A DNA stretch of 64,000 nucleotides from Chloroflexota bacterium. GTDB taxonomy: Bacteria; Chloroflexota; Anaerolineae; UBA7937; B3-Chlor. Positions 1 through 8,829 of the stretch are shown one piece after another. The position numbers were made by a program, and so were the translations under genes. The stretch is taken from the NCBI GenBank assembly GCA_030603665.1, contig JAUVXJ010000007.1, positions 62,001 to 126,000 on the forward strand, written 5' to 3'. Below the pieces are notes generated by a model that made no database searches, had not been told where the DNA came from, and saw nothing but the letters and a program-made list of their open reading frames with translations. Each line of letters opens with the position of its first letter. Within the stretch, counting starts at the first letter, position 1.

Positions 1-341
1 CTCAGAATGTGCGACTCCAGATCGAGGGCAGCGTGATGATGGGGATGGGATACGCCCTCTCCGAGGAGTTCAAGATGGAAGAGGGCTGGAACGCAACGGA
101 CACCTTGGGCAAATGCGGAGTCCCTCGCTCTCGGCAGACGCCCAACGTCGTCGCTTCTGTAGTCGAGGCGGCCGATCCCAATGGGCCTTTTGGGGCCAAA
201 GGCCTGGGTGAGATTGCGTCACTGCCCACGGCCCCCGCCATCCTCAACGCCATCCACGATGCGACGGGAGTGCGCATCTACGATCTGCCCGCAAGGAAAT
301 CGCGGGTCCTTGAGTCTCTAAAGGAGACTGCGGACCGCTAA
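1..341 (+). CDS. Xanthine dehydrogenase-family molybdopterin-binding subunit, C-terminal part
   Basis: Only about the last 112 codons lie in the window (reading frame begins at base 3); the start is outside. The segment GPFGAKGLGEIAS followed by PTAPAILNAIHDATG matches the C-terminal Mo-cofactor domain of the xanthine dehydrogenase/aldehyde oxidase family. In that family the Glu of the (K)GxGE motif is the catalytic base next to the Mo centre, and it is present here. These enzymes hydroxylate purines, N-heterocycles, aldehydes or aromatic thioesters with water as oxygen source, together with FAD and [2Fe-2S] subunits that are not in view. The gene leads co-directionally into the long catabolic run that follows, so it probably performs an early hydroxylation there. 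The substrate cannot be told from this fragment. Confidence 0.9.
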   Translation, partial: QNVRLQIEGSVMMGMGYALSEEFKMEEGWNATDTLGKCGVPRSRQTPNVVASVVEAADPNGPFGAKGLGEIASLPTAPAILNAIHDATGVRIYDLPARKSRVLESLKETADR

Positions 342-404
342 AGCAAGTTTGGGGCCGGCTTCGCGTCCCGCATGAGCCGAAGCCCAGACGAAGGAGAGCA
401 GATC

Positions 405-1571
405 ATGAGTGAGGTTGACCTGAAGACCCGCATCGGTAGCCTGGAACTGGAGAACCCGTTCATTCTGGGAGCCGGTCCTCCTGGCATCACTGGGGAATCT
501 CTCAAGAGGTTCGCTGCCACGAAACCCGGGGCGGTGGTCACCAAATCGATTGGCGTCAAGCCATCGCCCGGCCAGAAGTTGAGCCTAACACGCAGCGCCC
601 TCAGCGAAGACACGCTGGTGCTGACCGATCCCTGGTCGTTCAAGACCTTTGAACAGTGGGTAGAGAAGGAGATCGGCGTTGCACAGGAAGGCGGGGTGCC
701 CGTGATCATCAGCCTCCAGGCCGTCACGGACACTCCCGCTGATGACATCAAGCGCATGGCTGGCCGTGCAGAGGAGGCGGGTGTGGCGGCCATCGAGCTA
801 TCCGCCTTTGGCTCTGCGCCCAACGTGGTAACGGGCGAGGGCATCGGGGCGGTGCAAGACGCGAGGCGCACCTATGCCGTGGCCAAGGCCGCCAAGGAGT
901 CTGTGAGCGTCCCTGTTATAGTGAAGCTGCTGCCAGAGCCTTCGAACCTGGAGGACCTGGTGAAGGCGGCTGAGGATGCCGGCGCAGACGCCATCGCCTC
1001 CAGAGACACCATCTTCCCCGCCATCGGTTTCGACATCTACAGCAGAGAACCTGCCCTGGCCCGTAACATCGGCACCTGGATGCCCGAGCTATCCGGCCGG
1101 TCCATCAAAGAGGTGGCGCTGGGCTACGTGGTGGAGATACTCCGGCGCACGGAGTTGCCCATCATCGGCCTGGGGGGAGTCGCTAGTTGGCAGGACGCGG
1201 CAGAGATGGTTATCGCCGGAGCCACCGGCATTGGGGTCTGCACTGCCGCCATGACTCACGGACCCGACATCTTCACACAGCTCAAGAAGGGTCTGGCGGC
1301 GTACCTCCAGGACCAGAACGTCACCTTGGACGATCTCCGAGGGACCGGACTGGAAGGCATGGAGAGAGTCAACAAGCGCGGTCTGGCTGACTTGTTGGTG
1401 GAGATTGATGCCGACGAGTGTACGCTGTGCGGGACCTGCTCCACCGTATGTCAGGTGCAGGCGCCTCAGGAGCGAGAGGAGGCTTACTGGATAGACCCGG
1501 TCATCTGTGTGAGGTGCGGCTTCTGCGTGCACTACTGTCCTGTCGAGTGCATCGAGGTCAAGGAGCTATAG
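405..1571 (+). CDS. PreA-like dihydropyrimidine/dihydroorotate dehydrogenase-type flavoprotein with 2x[4Fe-4S]
   Basis: The protein has about 388 residues. The N-terminal about 310 residues form an FMN TIM barrel of the dihydroorotate dehydrogenase class: ENPFILGAGPPG near the start, then VKLLPEPSNLEDL and IGLGGVASW with GATGIGV for phosphate binding. The C-terminus (about 339-388) is a two-cluster ferredoxin with CxxCxxCxxxC (CTLCGTCSTVC) and a second set in CVRCGFCVHYCP. This architecture is that of PreA, the FMN/Fe-S subunit of NAD-dependent dihydropyrimidine dehydrogenase. The usual FAD/NAD partner PreT is not adjacent, so electrons may come from ferredoxin (inference). I chose ATG 405 over the upstream in-frame ATG at 372 because GGAG lies 8 bases before it. 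A nitrilase-superfamily amidase follows, as would fit a reductive N-heterocycle route. Confidence 0.88.
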   Translation: MSEVDLKTRIGSLELENPFILGAGPPGITGESLKRFAATKPGAVVTKSIGVKPSPGQKLSLTRSALSEDTLVLTDPWSFKTFEQWVEKEIGVAQEGGVPVIISLQAVTDTPADDIKRMAGRAEEAGVAAIELSAFGSAPNVVTGEGIGAVQDARRTYAVAKAAKESVSVPVIVKLLPEPSNLEDLVKAAEDAGADAIASRDTIFPAIGFDIYSREPALARNIGTWMPELSGRSIKEVALGYVVEILRRTELPIIGLGGVASWQDAAEMVIAGATGIGVCTAAMTHGPDIFTQLKKGLAAYLQDQNVTLDDLRGTGLEGMERVNKRGLADLLVEIDADECTLCGTCSTVCQVQAPQEREEAYWIDPVICVRCGFCVHYCPVECIEVKEL

Positions 1572-1592
1572 CGAACCGGGGAGGAAAACTAC

Positions 1593-2459
1593 GTGAGCAA
1601 AGTCAAGATCGCCGTGGTACAACCGAAATCCTATCTGCGCTACGCTGCGGGTCGCGTGCTTGATGATCCCACCGCCCCCGAGGAGCAGAACCTCGCCCTG
1701 GCCTTCGACTACATAGAGGAAGCCACGGGCAACGGAGCGCAGTTGGTGTCTTTCCCAGAGCTGTATCCCGGACCTTCGCCAGGATCGGACGCGCTAGACT
1801 ACGACGCCGTCGTGGGCGGGATGCGGCGGAAGGCCAACGAGCAGGGTGTGTATGTACTCTTCGGCGGAGCAAAGCAGGAGGCCCAAGGCTTCTACAACCT
1901 CTATCACCTGGCAGACCCCCACAAGGACAGCCTCTTCACATACGAGAAGATAGTTCCGGCCATGAACGAAGAGACGATGTTCAGGGGCAATGAGCCAGGC
2001 CTGGTCGACACGGATCTCATGAACATCGGCCTCCTCATCTGCTGGGAGGCCTGGTTCCCTGAGCTGGCCAGAATCCTCGCCATGCGAGGAGCGGACATTG
2101 TCTTCTTCCCTACCGGCGGCCTGATCTACGAACTCCACGACGTCTGGAGAGCGATCCTCCAGGCAAGGGCAGCTGAGAACACCATATACACAGCATCGGC
2201 GGTGAACATCTGGGGAGTCGAAGCTGGCATGAGCTACGTCTTCAGCCCCGAGGGCGAGGTGGCCGGACTGACCTCGGAAGGCATTAGCTACGCCGAGATC
2301 GACCTCGATCGCCTGCACCGCATGCGAAGTGAGGATGAGGAGTTCACCGTGCCCAAGGTGTACCGCACCATTCCCGGTACTCTCCGTGTCCTCGACGACA
2401 AGCTGCCAACGCTCTACCAGCAGACCACCAAAGCATATCTCGACAACAGGGAGGCCTAG
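1593..2459 (+). CDS. Carbon-nitrogen hydrolase (nitrilase superfamily amidase)
   Basis: This 288-residue protein has the full nitrilase-superfamily triad: Glu56 in SFPELYPG, Lys119 in YEKIVP and Cys150 in LLICWEAWFPE. Family members hydrolyse nitriles, primary amides or N-carbamoyl groups; beta-ureidopropionase and N-carbamoylputrescine amidase are the members most often found beside PreA-type reductases and class III aminotransferases. The start is GTG, preceded by a purine-rich GGGGAGGAAAA stretch. The stop is followed after one base by the TTG start of the amidohydrolase, so the two are probably translated together. The role as a carbamoyl-amide hydrolase is inferred from context; the family call itself is secure. 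Confidence 0.9.
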   Translation: MSKVKIAVVQPKSYLRYAAGRVLDDPTAPEEQNLALAFDYIEEATGNGAQLVSFPELYPGPSPGSDALDYDAVVGGMRRKANEQGVYVLFGGAKQEAQGFYNLYHLADPHKDSLFTYEKIVPAMNEETMFRGNEPGLVDTDLMNIGLLICWEAWFPELARILAMRGADIVFFPTGGLIYELHDVWRAILQARAAENTIYTASAVNIWGVEAGMSYVFSPEGEVAGLTSEGISYAEIDLDRLHRMRSEDEEFTVPKVYRTIPGTLRVLDDKLPTLYQQTTKAYLDNREA

Positions 2460-2460
2460 A

Positions 2461-3936
2461 TTGAGCATTCTGATCAAGGGCTGCAATGTGCTGGATGAAA
2501 CCCAGCCCGATGGATATGCTTCCAACCAGAACATCCTCATCGAGGGGAACCGGATATCCAAGATCACCCACGAGAGGGTCTCAGAGAAAGGCGTCGATCG
2601 GGTATTGGAGGGCCAGGACAGGCTGGCCATTCCCGGCTTCGTCAATGCCCACACGCATTCTCCCGAGAACTTCCCCAAAGCCACCAAGGAGAAACTGCCC
2701 CTCGAGCTGTGGCTGCAGGATCTGTTCCTCATCGGAGGCTACTCCCCCAGGGACATCTATCTGGCCGCCATGCTCGGTGCGATGGAGATGCTGAAGACCG
2801 GCACCACCTCGGTTCTGGACCATCTGTGGATGGGTGACGGCCTTGCTCCAGAAGGTCTGGACGCGGCCATGCAAGCCTACGCCGATTCGGGTATCCGGGG
2901 CGGGGTAGCGCCTTTGATCGAAAACGACGACCAGGTGATGCAGGCCGCCGCGGCCGTCCGTCCCAATCTTCAACCCTTGCTGGACAACCACGAGTCTATG
3001 AGCGCCAGCGAGTATATCGAGCTCCTGGATGGGTTCTTCAGCAAGTGGCATCGCGCGGAAGACGGCAGACTCCTTTGTTTTGCCGGCCCATCCGGCTTCC
3101 AGTGGTGCAGCGACGAGCTTCTCCAGGGCTCTCTGGACGTGGCGAGACGCCATGGGGGTGGCTGGCACATGCATCTCGTGGAGACCAAGGTGCAGGCCAT
3201 GGTCTGCTTCGAGCTGTACGGCAAGTCCGCGACAGCGGCCATGAAGGAACGAGGTCTCCTCGGACCCGAAGTCTCTCTGGCCCATAGTGTTTGGCTGGAC
3301 GATGCCGATCTGGACACGCTAGCAGAAAGCAATAGTCGAGTGGTTCATAACCCAGCCAGTAATCTGAGGATAGGCAGCGGGTTCGCTCCGATCATCGAGA
3401 TGTTGGAGCGAGGTATCACGGTTGCCTTGGGCACTGACGGGTCGGCCAGTAGCGACAATCAGATCATGTTCGACGCGATGAAGCTGGCCGCCCTGATCCA
3501 CAACTTGAGAAGCACCGATCACCGACGGTGGCCCTCCTCAAGAGACGTGGTGCGCATGGCCACCGCCAATGGCGCGGCCGCGCTGGGTATGGAAGGTGAC
3601 CTGGGCGAGCTCAGGCCCGGCAAGCTGGCAGACATCGTGCTCCTGGACACCAAGACCCTGCTCTTCACTCCCTTCAACGACGCGTTCCGACACCTGTGCT
3701 ATGCGGAGAACGGGTCTTCGGTGCACAGCGTGATAGTTGACGGTAGGCTGGTCGTGGAGGGAGGCCGCGTACTCACGGCGAATGAAGAAACCATCGCCGA
3801 GGAGGCGCGGGACGCCTGGCAGCGCATGTATCGGGAGTTACCCGGCTTGCGGGAAAAGACTGAACCGCTAGTGCGGGAGTTCGAGCTGTACCAGCAGGAG
3901 ATGATGAACAGAGACTTCTACCTCAATAGGTACTGA
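2461..3936 (+). CDS. Amidohydrolase (TRZ/ATZ, chlorohydrolase/deaminase type), copy A
   Basis: This 491-residue metal-dependent hydrolase belongs to the TRZ/ATZ-SAH deaminase-guanine deaminase branch of the amidohydrolase superfamily. Metal and catalytic motifs are in order: HxH in NAHTHSPEN, the third His in WHMHLVETK, the next in AHSVWLDD and the metal Asp in LGTDGSASSDN. The family deaminates or dechlorinates N-heterocycles or opens cyclic amidines. I set the start at TTG 2461 because the residues that follow align exactly with the ATG-started paralogue at 16543 (xSILIxxC), and GGGAGG lies 6 bases upstream inside the nitrilase gene. A longer frame reaching 2329 would only overlap the nitrilase. 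The two paralogues share long stretches, for example GFVNAH/GLVNAH and CYAENGSSV/VYCENGSSV. Confidence 0.9.
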   Translation: MSILIKGCNVLDETQPDGYASNQNILIEGNRISKITHERVSEKGVDRVLEGQDRLAIPGFVNAHTHSPENFPKATKEKLPLELWLQDLFLIGGYSPRDIYLAAMLGAMEMLKTGTTSVLDHLWMGDGLAPEGLDAAMQAYADSGIRGGVAPLIENDDQVMQAAAAVRPNLQPLLDNHESMSASEYIELLDGFFSKWHRAEDGRLLCFAGPSGFQWCSDELLQGSLDVARRHGGGWHMHLVETKVQAMVCFELYGKSATAAMKERGLLGPEVSLAHSVWLDDADLDTLAESNSRVVHNPASNLRIGSGFAPIIEMLERGITVALGTDGSASSDNQIMFDAMKLAALIHNLRSTDHRRWPSSRDVVRMATANGAAALGMEGDLGELRPGKLADIVLLDTKTLLFTPFNDAFRHLCYAENGSSVHSVIVDGRLVVEGGRVLTANEETIAEEARDAWQRMYRELPGLREKTEPLVREFELYQQEMMNRDFYLNRY

Positions 3937-4177
3937 GTGTTTGTGGATCGCGGAGCATGGAGAGATGATTACTCGGGCATCGAGAAGGGTCACCAACTCA
4001 GATGGGGTGATCACGAGAAGCTAGCCTACGTGCAGGTCCACAACAGGATGGTGGAACGGATAGCCGCTGTCTTTCCCGCATCGGTGAGGAGCTCAACGTG
4101 CCTTGGTACAGGTAGGCCGACGGTGATGAACACCGGTTGGCCCCAACATTCATGCGCTACCCACAAGGAGGTCAATT
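3937..4177 (+). other. Intergenic stretch with a weak open frame
   Basis: The 241 bases between the amidohydrolase and the aminotransferase hold a frame of 82 codons directly after the preceding stop, starting GTG. It has no ribosome-binding site of its own and no family that I recognise. It could be a decayed remnant or noncoding spacer. No hairpin or promoter of consensus quality is visible, so transcription probably reads through. The last bases contain AAGGAGG, the binding site for the aminotransferase that follows. Confidence 0.3.
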
Positions 4178-5512
4178 ATGAGTGACGAGGGATTAACACG
4201 AGACATAGTAAACAAGAGCCACAAGTACAACTTTTTCTCCTGGGCGGTGCAATCCCAGGCGAAGCCCATAGCCCTGGAGAGCGGCGAGGGCTGCTACTTC
4301 TGGGATATGGAGGGAAACCGGTATCTGGATTTCATCTCCCAGCTAATGTGCACCAACGCTGGGCATCAGCATCCCAAGATCATCGCTGCCATCAAGGAGC
4401 AAGCTGACAAGCTCTACTTCGCCGCACCCAAGTTCACCACTCAGGTCAGAGCAGAGTTGGCCGAGTTACTGGCCGAGATAACGCCTGACAACTTGACCAA
4501 GGTCCTTTTCACGCTGGGCGGCGCCGAGTCGAACGAGAACGCCATCAAGTTCGTGCGGCACTACACAGGCAAGTTCAAGATCATCGCCCGGTATCGAGCC
4601 TATCACGGAGCCACCCACGGAGCCATGTCCCTGTCTGGGGACATCCGGAGGACCAAGATTGAGCCGGGTATCCCCGGTATTGTGCACGTGCCTGACCCCT
4701 ACTGCTATCGTTGCTCCTTCCACCAAGAGAGGGAGACCTGCAATCTGGAGTGTGTCAGCTACATAGAAGAAGTCATCCACTACGAGGACCCGGATAGTAT
4801 TGCCGCCATCTTCATGGAGGGCGTGACCGGAAGCAACGGTATCTTCGTCCCCAGGGATGACTACTGGCCAGCTGTGAGGTCCCTGTGCGACAAGTACAAC
4901 ATCCTCCTGGTCTCCGATGAGGTGATGAGCGGCTTCGGCAGGACCGGCGAGTGGTTCGCGGTGGACAACTGGGACGTCAAACCGGATATCATCACCATGG
5001 CCAAGGGGCTCAGCGGTTCAGCCTTGCCCCTGGGCGCAGTAGCCGTATCTAATGAGATCGCCGAGTACTTCTGGGATCGGATGCTGTGGATGGGGCTCAC
5101 CTACAATGGGCATCCCATGTCCTGCGCTGCTGGCCTCGCTGCTGTCAAGGTCTATCGGGATGAGGGGCTGATCGAGAACAGCGGGAAGATGGGCCAGGTA
5201 ATGAAGGCCGAACTCGCGAAGATGCAGGACAGGCACCCCTCCATCGGCGAGTTCCGTTCCATCGGGCTGTTCGGCGTTATCGAACTGGTGAAGCACAGGG
5301 ATACCAGGGAGCCAATAGTAGACTGGATGTCCGGCGAGACAGAGTTGATGAACCGGCTCTACCAGGAACTGATGAAGAGAGGTGTGTACACCTTCCTCAC
5401 CCGCAACTGGATCTTCATGGCACCGCCCTTGATCGTCACCGAGAAGGAGCTGAAGGAAGGTCTTGCTGCCATAGACGACGTTCTGAGTATTGCCGACAAA
5501 GCTGTGAAGTAG
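4178..5512 (+). CDS. Class III PLP aminotransferase, copy 1 (with 4-Cys insertion)
   Basis: This 444-residue fold-type I aminotransferase transfers amino groups, usually from omega-amino acids or amines, to 2-oxo acids. Typical landmarks are present: TLGGAESNENAIKF (phosphate binding), YHGATHGAMSLSGD, LLVSDEVMSGFGRTG with the ring-contacting Asp, and the Schiff-base Lys276 in TMAKGLSGSALP. Between the substrate segment and the small sheet lies a Cys motif of pattern C-x2-C-x8-C-x3-C, starting PYCYRC, that recurs with identical spacing in the third aminotransferase of this run. A strong AAGGAGG precedes the ATG. The gene sits directly before an aldehyde:ferredoxin oxidoreductase, which suggests the transaminase makes an aldehyde that the next enzyme oxidises (inference). 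Confidence 0.92.
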   Translation: MSDEGLTRDIVNKSHKYNFFSWAVQSQAKPIALESGEGCYFWDMEGNRYLDFISQLMCTNAGHQHPKIIAAIKEQADKLYFAAPKFTTQVRAELAELLAEITPDNLTKVLFTLGGAESNENAIKFVRHYTGKFKIIARYRAYHGATHGAMSLSGDIRRTKIEPGIPGIVHVPDPYCYRCSFHQERETCNLECVSYIEEVIHYEDPDSIAAIFMEGVTGSNGIFVPRDDYWPAVRSLCDKYNILLVSDEVMSGFGRTGEWFAVDNWDVKPDIITMAKGLSGSALPLGAVAVSNEIAEYFWDRMLWMGLTYNGHPMSCAAGLAAVKVYRDEGLIENSGKMGQVMKAELAKMQDRHPSIGEFRSIGLFGVIELVKHRDTREPIVDWMSGETELMNRLYQELMKRGVYTFLTRNWIFMAPPLIVTEKELKEGLAAIDDVLSIADKAVK

Positions 5513-5532
5513 CAAGTGATTGGAGGGATGCT

Positions 5533-7380
5533 ATGCCATATGCGTACGCCGGCAGGCTTCTACGACTTGACCTGAGCTCAAGTGAATGGCGCGTTCAGGA
5601 CATCGAGGATTCCCCGGTAGAGGAGTACCTCCTTGGAGCAGGGCTGGCGGCGAAGATCTACCATGACGAGATGGATCCTTCACGGGGTCCCCTTGATCCT
5701 GAGAGTAGCCTGATCCTGATGATCGGCGCCCTCTCGGGCACCGTACTGCCGACGTCCTGTCGCCTCTGCATCTGCGGCCGCTCTCCCCTGACGGGCATAT
5801 GGAACGAGGCGACGGTAGGCGGATACTGGGCAGCGCAGCTGCGCGCCGCCTCCTACGATGGGCTAGTGCTCACAGGGCGAGCCGAGGAACCTGCGTACAT
5901 CTGGATCGCCGACGATACGATCGAGATCAGGCCAGCCGGCCACTTGTGGGGCCTGGACACCCACGAAACCGCCGACAAGATCCGGGAGGAAACCGATTCC
6001 AAGACCGAGGTCGCCTGCATCGGCCCTGCCGGCGAGAACCTGGCCGGCATGGCAGCCGTGATGTTCGGTGGCAAGGACTCCCGAGCCGCCGGCCGTGGCG
6101 GCATGGGGGCTGTCATGGGATCGAAGAACCTGAAGGCGGTTGCCGTCAGGGGCTCCCAGACGCCAGAGTACCACGACCGCAAGGGTCTGCTGGAGAGCGT
6201 TCGCGAGGCCAACGCTTTCATCAAGGAGAACTCCCTGGGCATGACCCAGTTCGGAACCTCAGGCGGCATCATCACCACCGAGAAGGTGGGCGACCTGGCT
6301 ATCCAAAACTGGCGCCTGGGTAGCTGGGAAAAGGGGGCGCCCAAGATCACCGGCGAAAGGATGGCTGAGACTATCGTCACCGGGAACTACCGGTGTCATG
6401 CCTGCCCTATCGGATGCGGTCGTGAGATCGAGATCAAAGAGGGTCCTTACGCCGGACTCGTCGGCTCAGGCCCAGAGTACGAGACCATCGTCGGCTTTGG
6501 CCCCTTATGCCTGAACGACGACCTGGAGAGCATCGCGGCCATGAACGATCTATGCAATCGTTATGGCCTGGACACCATCTCGGCCTCTGGCACCATCGCT
6601 TTCGCCATGGAAGCCTGGGAAAAAGGCCTTCTCGATGTGGAGAGCACCGGAGGGCTGGACCTCTCCTGGGGCAACACCGACAGCATGATTCGCCTCATTG
6701 ACATGATCGCCAACAGAGAAGGGCTGGGAGATGTCCTCGCTGATGGCACCAGGTCCGCCGCAGAGCGCCTGGGCCACAATTCCATCGAATGGACCGTTCA
6801 GGTCAAAGGTCTGGAATTGCCCTACCACGACCCCAGGGCCTTCACCAGCATGGCCCTTGGCTACGCCACCGCCAACCGGGGCGGCGATCATCTGGAAACC
6901 ATGAGCTACTGGCACGAATACGGCAAGGAATGGCCAGACCTGGGGTACGTCGACCCCCCCGATATGCTGGTCAGCGAAGGCAAGGCCAGGATGGTCTACG
7001 ACTTTCAGAACTTCATGGGGGTTTTCAACGGCCTGGGGCTGTGCAAGTTCATTGCCAAGGGCGGCGTAGGGCCGCAGCTTGTCGCCGATTGGGTGAATCT
7101 GGCCCTGGGCTGGGACTGGGGTGCGCAAGACGTCCTCCTCACCGGCGAGAGACTATTCAATCTCAAGCGCCTGATCAACGTGCGGTGGGGCGTGAGCCGC
7201 AAGGATGACATCTTGCCCCTGCGCATGCTTGCCCATGCTCGACCTTCTGGAAGCGCCAAGGGTAACCTTCCGCATCTGGGCAAGATGCTCTATGAGTACT
7301 ATGCGGTGCGGGGTTGGTCTGAGGAGGGCATCCCGACGAAAGAGAAACTCGAGGAACTGGGCCTGTCGAACCTCGACTAA
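5533..7380 (+). CDS. Aldehyde:ferredoxin oxidoreductase, copy 1
   Basis: This 615-residue W/Mo-bispterin oxidoreductase converts aldehydes to carboxylates with ferredoxin as acceptor. The N-terminal domain begins with the family's GRLLRLDLSS and YLLGAGLAAKI, and pterin-binding segments such as AGRGGMGAVMGSKNLKAV follow. The [4Fe-4S] ligands are the C-x2-C-x3-C of RCHACPIGCG (about residues 288-295) and a distant Cys in GLGLCKF (about 504). Length is typical of the family. It lies between two class III aminotransferases, so a semialdehyde from transamination is the likely substrate (inference). Oxygen-sensitive chemistry of this kind points to an anaerobic or microaerophilic host. A second, shorter paralogue lies about 12 kb downstream in the same run. 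Confidence 0.92.
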   Translation: MPYAYAGRLLRLDLSSSEWRVQDIEDSPVEEYLLGAGLAAKIYHDEMDPSRGPLDPESSLILMIGALSGTVLPTSCRLCICGRSPLTGIWNEATVGGYWAAQLRAASYDGLVLTGRAEEPAYIWIADDTIEIRPAGHLWGLDTHETADKIREETDSKTEVACIGPAGENLAGMAAVMFGGKDSRAAGRGGMGAVMGSKNLKAVAVRGSQTPEYHDRKGLLESVREANAFIKENSLGMTQFGTSGGIITTEKVGDLAIQNWRLGSWEKGAPKITGERMAETIVTGNYRCHACPIGCGREIEIKEGPYAGLVGSGPEYETIVGFGPLCLNDDLESIAAMNDLCNRYGLDTISASGTIAFAMEAWEKGLLDVESTGGLDLSWGNTDSMIRLIDMIANREGLGDVLADGTRSAAERLGHNSIEWTVQVKGLELPYHDPRAFTSMALGYATANRGGDHLETMSYWHEYGKEWPDLGYVDPPDMLVSEGKARMVYDFQNFMGVFNGLGLCKFIAKGGVGPQLVADWVNLALGWDWGAQDVLLTGERLFNLKRLINVRWGVSRKDDILPLRMLAHARPSGSAKGNLPHLGKMLYEYYAVRGWSEEGIPTKEKLEELGLSNLD

Positions 7381-7538
7381 CCACAAACGAGAATGGCGCA
7401 GGCAGTCAGGTGCACGCAGACCTGAGGCCGCCTGTCGACCGCCACCAGCCGGCCTCCGTGATGCGGACACCTGGCTGAGTTACAGTGCGATGTCGCAAGA
7501 ATCAAGAGTTCTGAACAACAGAAGGGAGACTACCACTC

Positions 7539-8756
7539 ATGGATCTCGCCACGATGAGTCTATACATTGAAGAAGACGCCGAGTACGTATCTCAGACTGC
7601 CCCTCCACCCAAGAGAAGGGTCGTAGAAGAAGCCCACGGTTGTACAGTCACCATGGCCGATGGCACAGAGTACCTGGACCTCATCGCCGGCATTTCGGTG
7701 AACAGCGTCGGCGCGGCCAATCCCGAAGTGGCGGCGGCCGTGAAAGAGCAGGTGGACAAGCTTACCCACGCCATGGTCTTTGGGGTCTACGTCGTGCCGG
7801 TGCAGGTGGATACCGCCAAGCTCCTGGCCCAGATCACCGGCCCGAACCTCCAGCAGACCTTCTTCACCAACAGCGGTACGGAAGCGATCGAGGGAACCTT
7901 GAAGCTGGCTCGCAAGTACACCGGCCGCAAGAAACTGCTCACTATGGAGAGAGGGTTCCACGGGCGCACCTTCGGGTCGCTCTCGGTGACCTGGCGGGAG
8001 GTGTACAGAAAGCCTTATGAGCCTCTGGTGCCCATGGTGGAGTTCATCCCCTTCAGCGACATCAAGGCCGCCGAGCAGGCCATCGATGACGAGACCGCCG
8101 GCGTGATCATCGAGCCCATCCAGTCGGAGGGCGGCGTCCGTGTACCGGACGACGAGTATATGCCCAGGCTCCGAGAACTCTGCACAGAGAGAGGCGCGCT
8201 GTTGATCTTCGACGAGGTCCAGACCGGCCTCGGGCGCACCGGCAAGTGGTTCTGCGGAGAACACTGGGATGTCTGGCCCGACGTGCTGGCGCTGGGGAAG
8301 GCCATAGGCGGCGGTCTGCCCATGGGGGCCTTCATGAGCAGCCGCGAGATTCTGTCTACCTTCTACAAGCCCTCCAAATCACACATCACTACCTTTGGGG
8401 GCAACGCGGTTGTCTGCGCAGCGTCAAAGGCAGCCATCGAATTCATGATCAGAGAGAAACTCCCCGACAACGCAGCCGAGAGAGGGAAGCAGATGACGGA
8501 AGGACTCAGAGCCCTCCAGCAACGTTTCCCCTTCATCAAGGATGTGCGCGGCAAGGGACTCCTCATCGGCCTCGAACTGGATGATGCCGGAAGGACGGAA
8601 CGCTTCTCCAATGAGGCCGAGGAAAGGGGAGTCCTGCTAGGCTGGAGCATGTACGCCGAGGCCACGGTCCGCCTCGCTCCGCCACTGATCATCACGGCCG
8701 AACAAATTGACAAGGGGCTCTCCATCATAGAGGAAGCGTTGTCGGCGGTCAGCTAG
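7539..8756 (+). CDS. Class III PLP aminotransferase, copy 2
   Basis: This protein has 405 residues. Landmarks are NSGTEAIEGTLKLARKYTGR, a GFHGRTFGSL segment, LLIFDEVQTGLGRTGKW and the Schiff-base Lys254 in ALGKAIGGGLPMGA. Unlike copies 1 and 3 it lacks the four-Cys insertion and resembles the acetylornithine/4-aminobutyrate aminotransferase branch, which acts on omega-amino groups. GGGAGA precedes the ATG by about a dozen bases. About 160 bases separate it from the upstream oxidoreductase, with no terminator visible, so it is probably still in the same transcript. Together with the neighbouring aldehyde oxidoreductase it could convert an omega-amino acid to a dicarboxylate (inference). Confidence 0.92.
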   Translation: MDLATMSLYIEEDAEYVSQTAPPPKRRVVEEAHGCTVTMADGTEYLDLIAGISVNSVGAANPEVAAAVKEQVDKLTHAMVFGVYVVPVQVDTAKLLAQITGPNLQQTFFTNSGTEAIEGTLKLARKYTGRKKLLTMERGFHGRTFGSLSVTWREVYRKPYEPLVPMVEFIPFSDIKAAEQAIDDETAGVIIEPIQSEGGVRVPDDEYMPRLRELCTERGALLIFDEVQTGLGRTGKWFCGEHWDVWPDVLALGKAIGGGLPMGAFMSSREILSTFYKPSKSHITTFGGNAVVCAASKAAIEFMIREKLPDNAAERGKQMTEGLRALQQRFPFIKDVRGKGLLIGLELDDAGRTERFSNEAEERGVLLGWSMYAEATVRLAPPLIITAEQIDKGLSIIEEALSAVS

Positions 8757-8829
8757 CGAGCTTGGGCCACCAAGAGCCCGCACGGGGAGGACCATTGCCC
8801 CCCGCTACCGGAAGAAAGGAACTGAGCAA

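Noticed and set aside
2329..2460. 5' extension of amidohydrolase copy A
   Set aside because: It overlaps the nitrilase gene in another frame and has no family resemblance; the paralogue at 16543 starts at the point matching TTG 2461.
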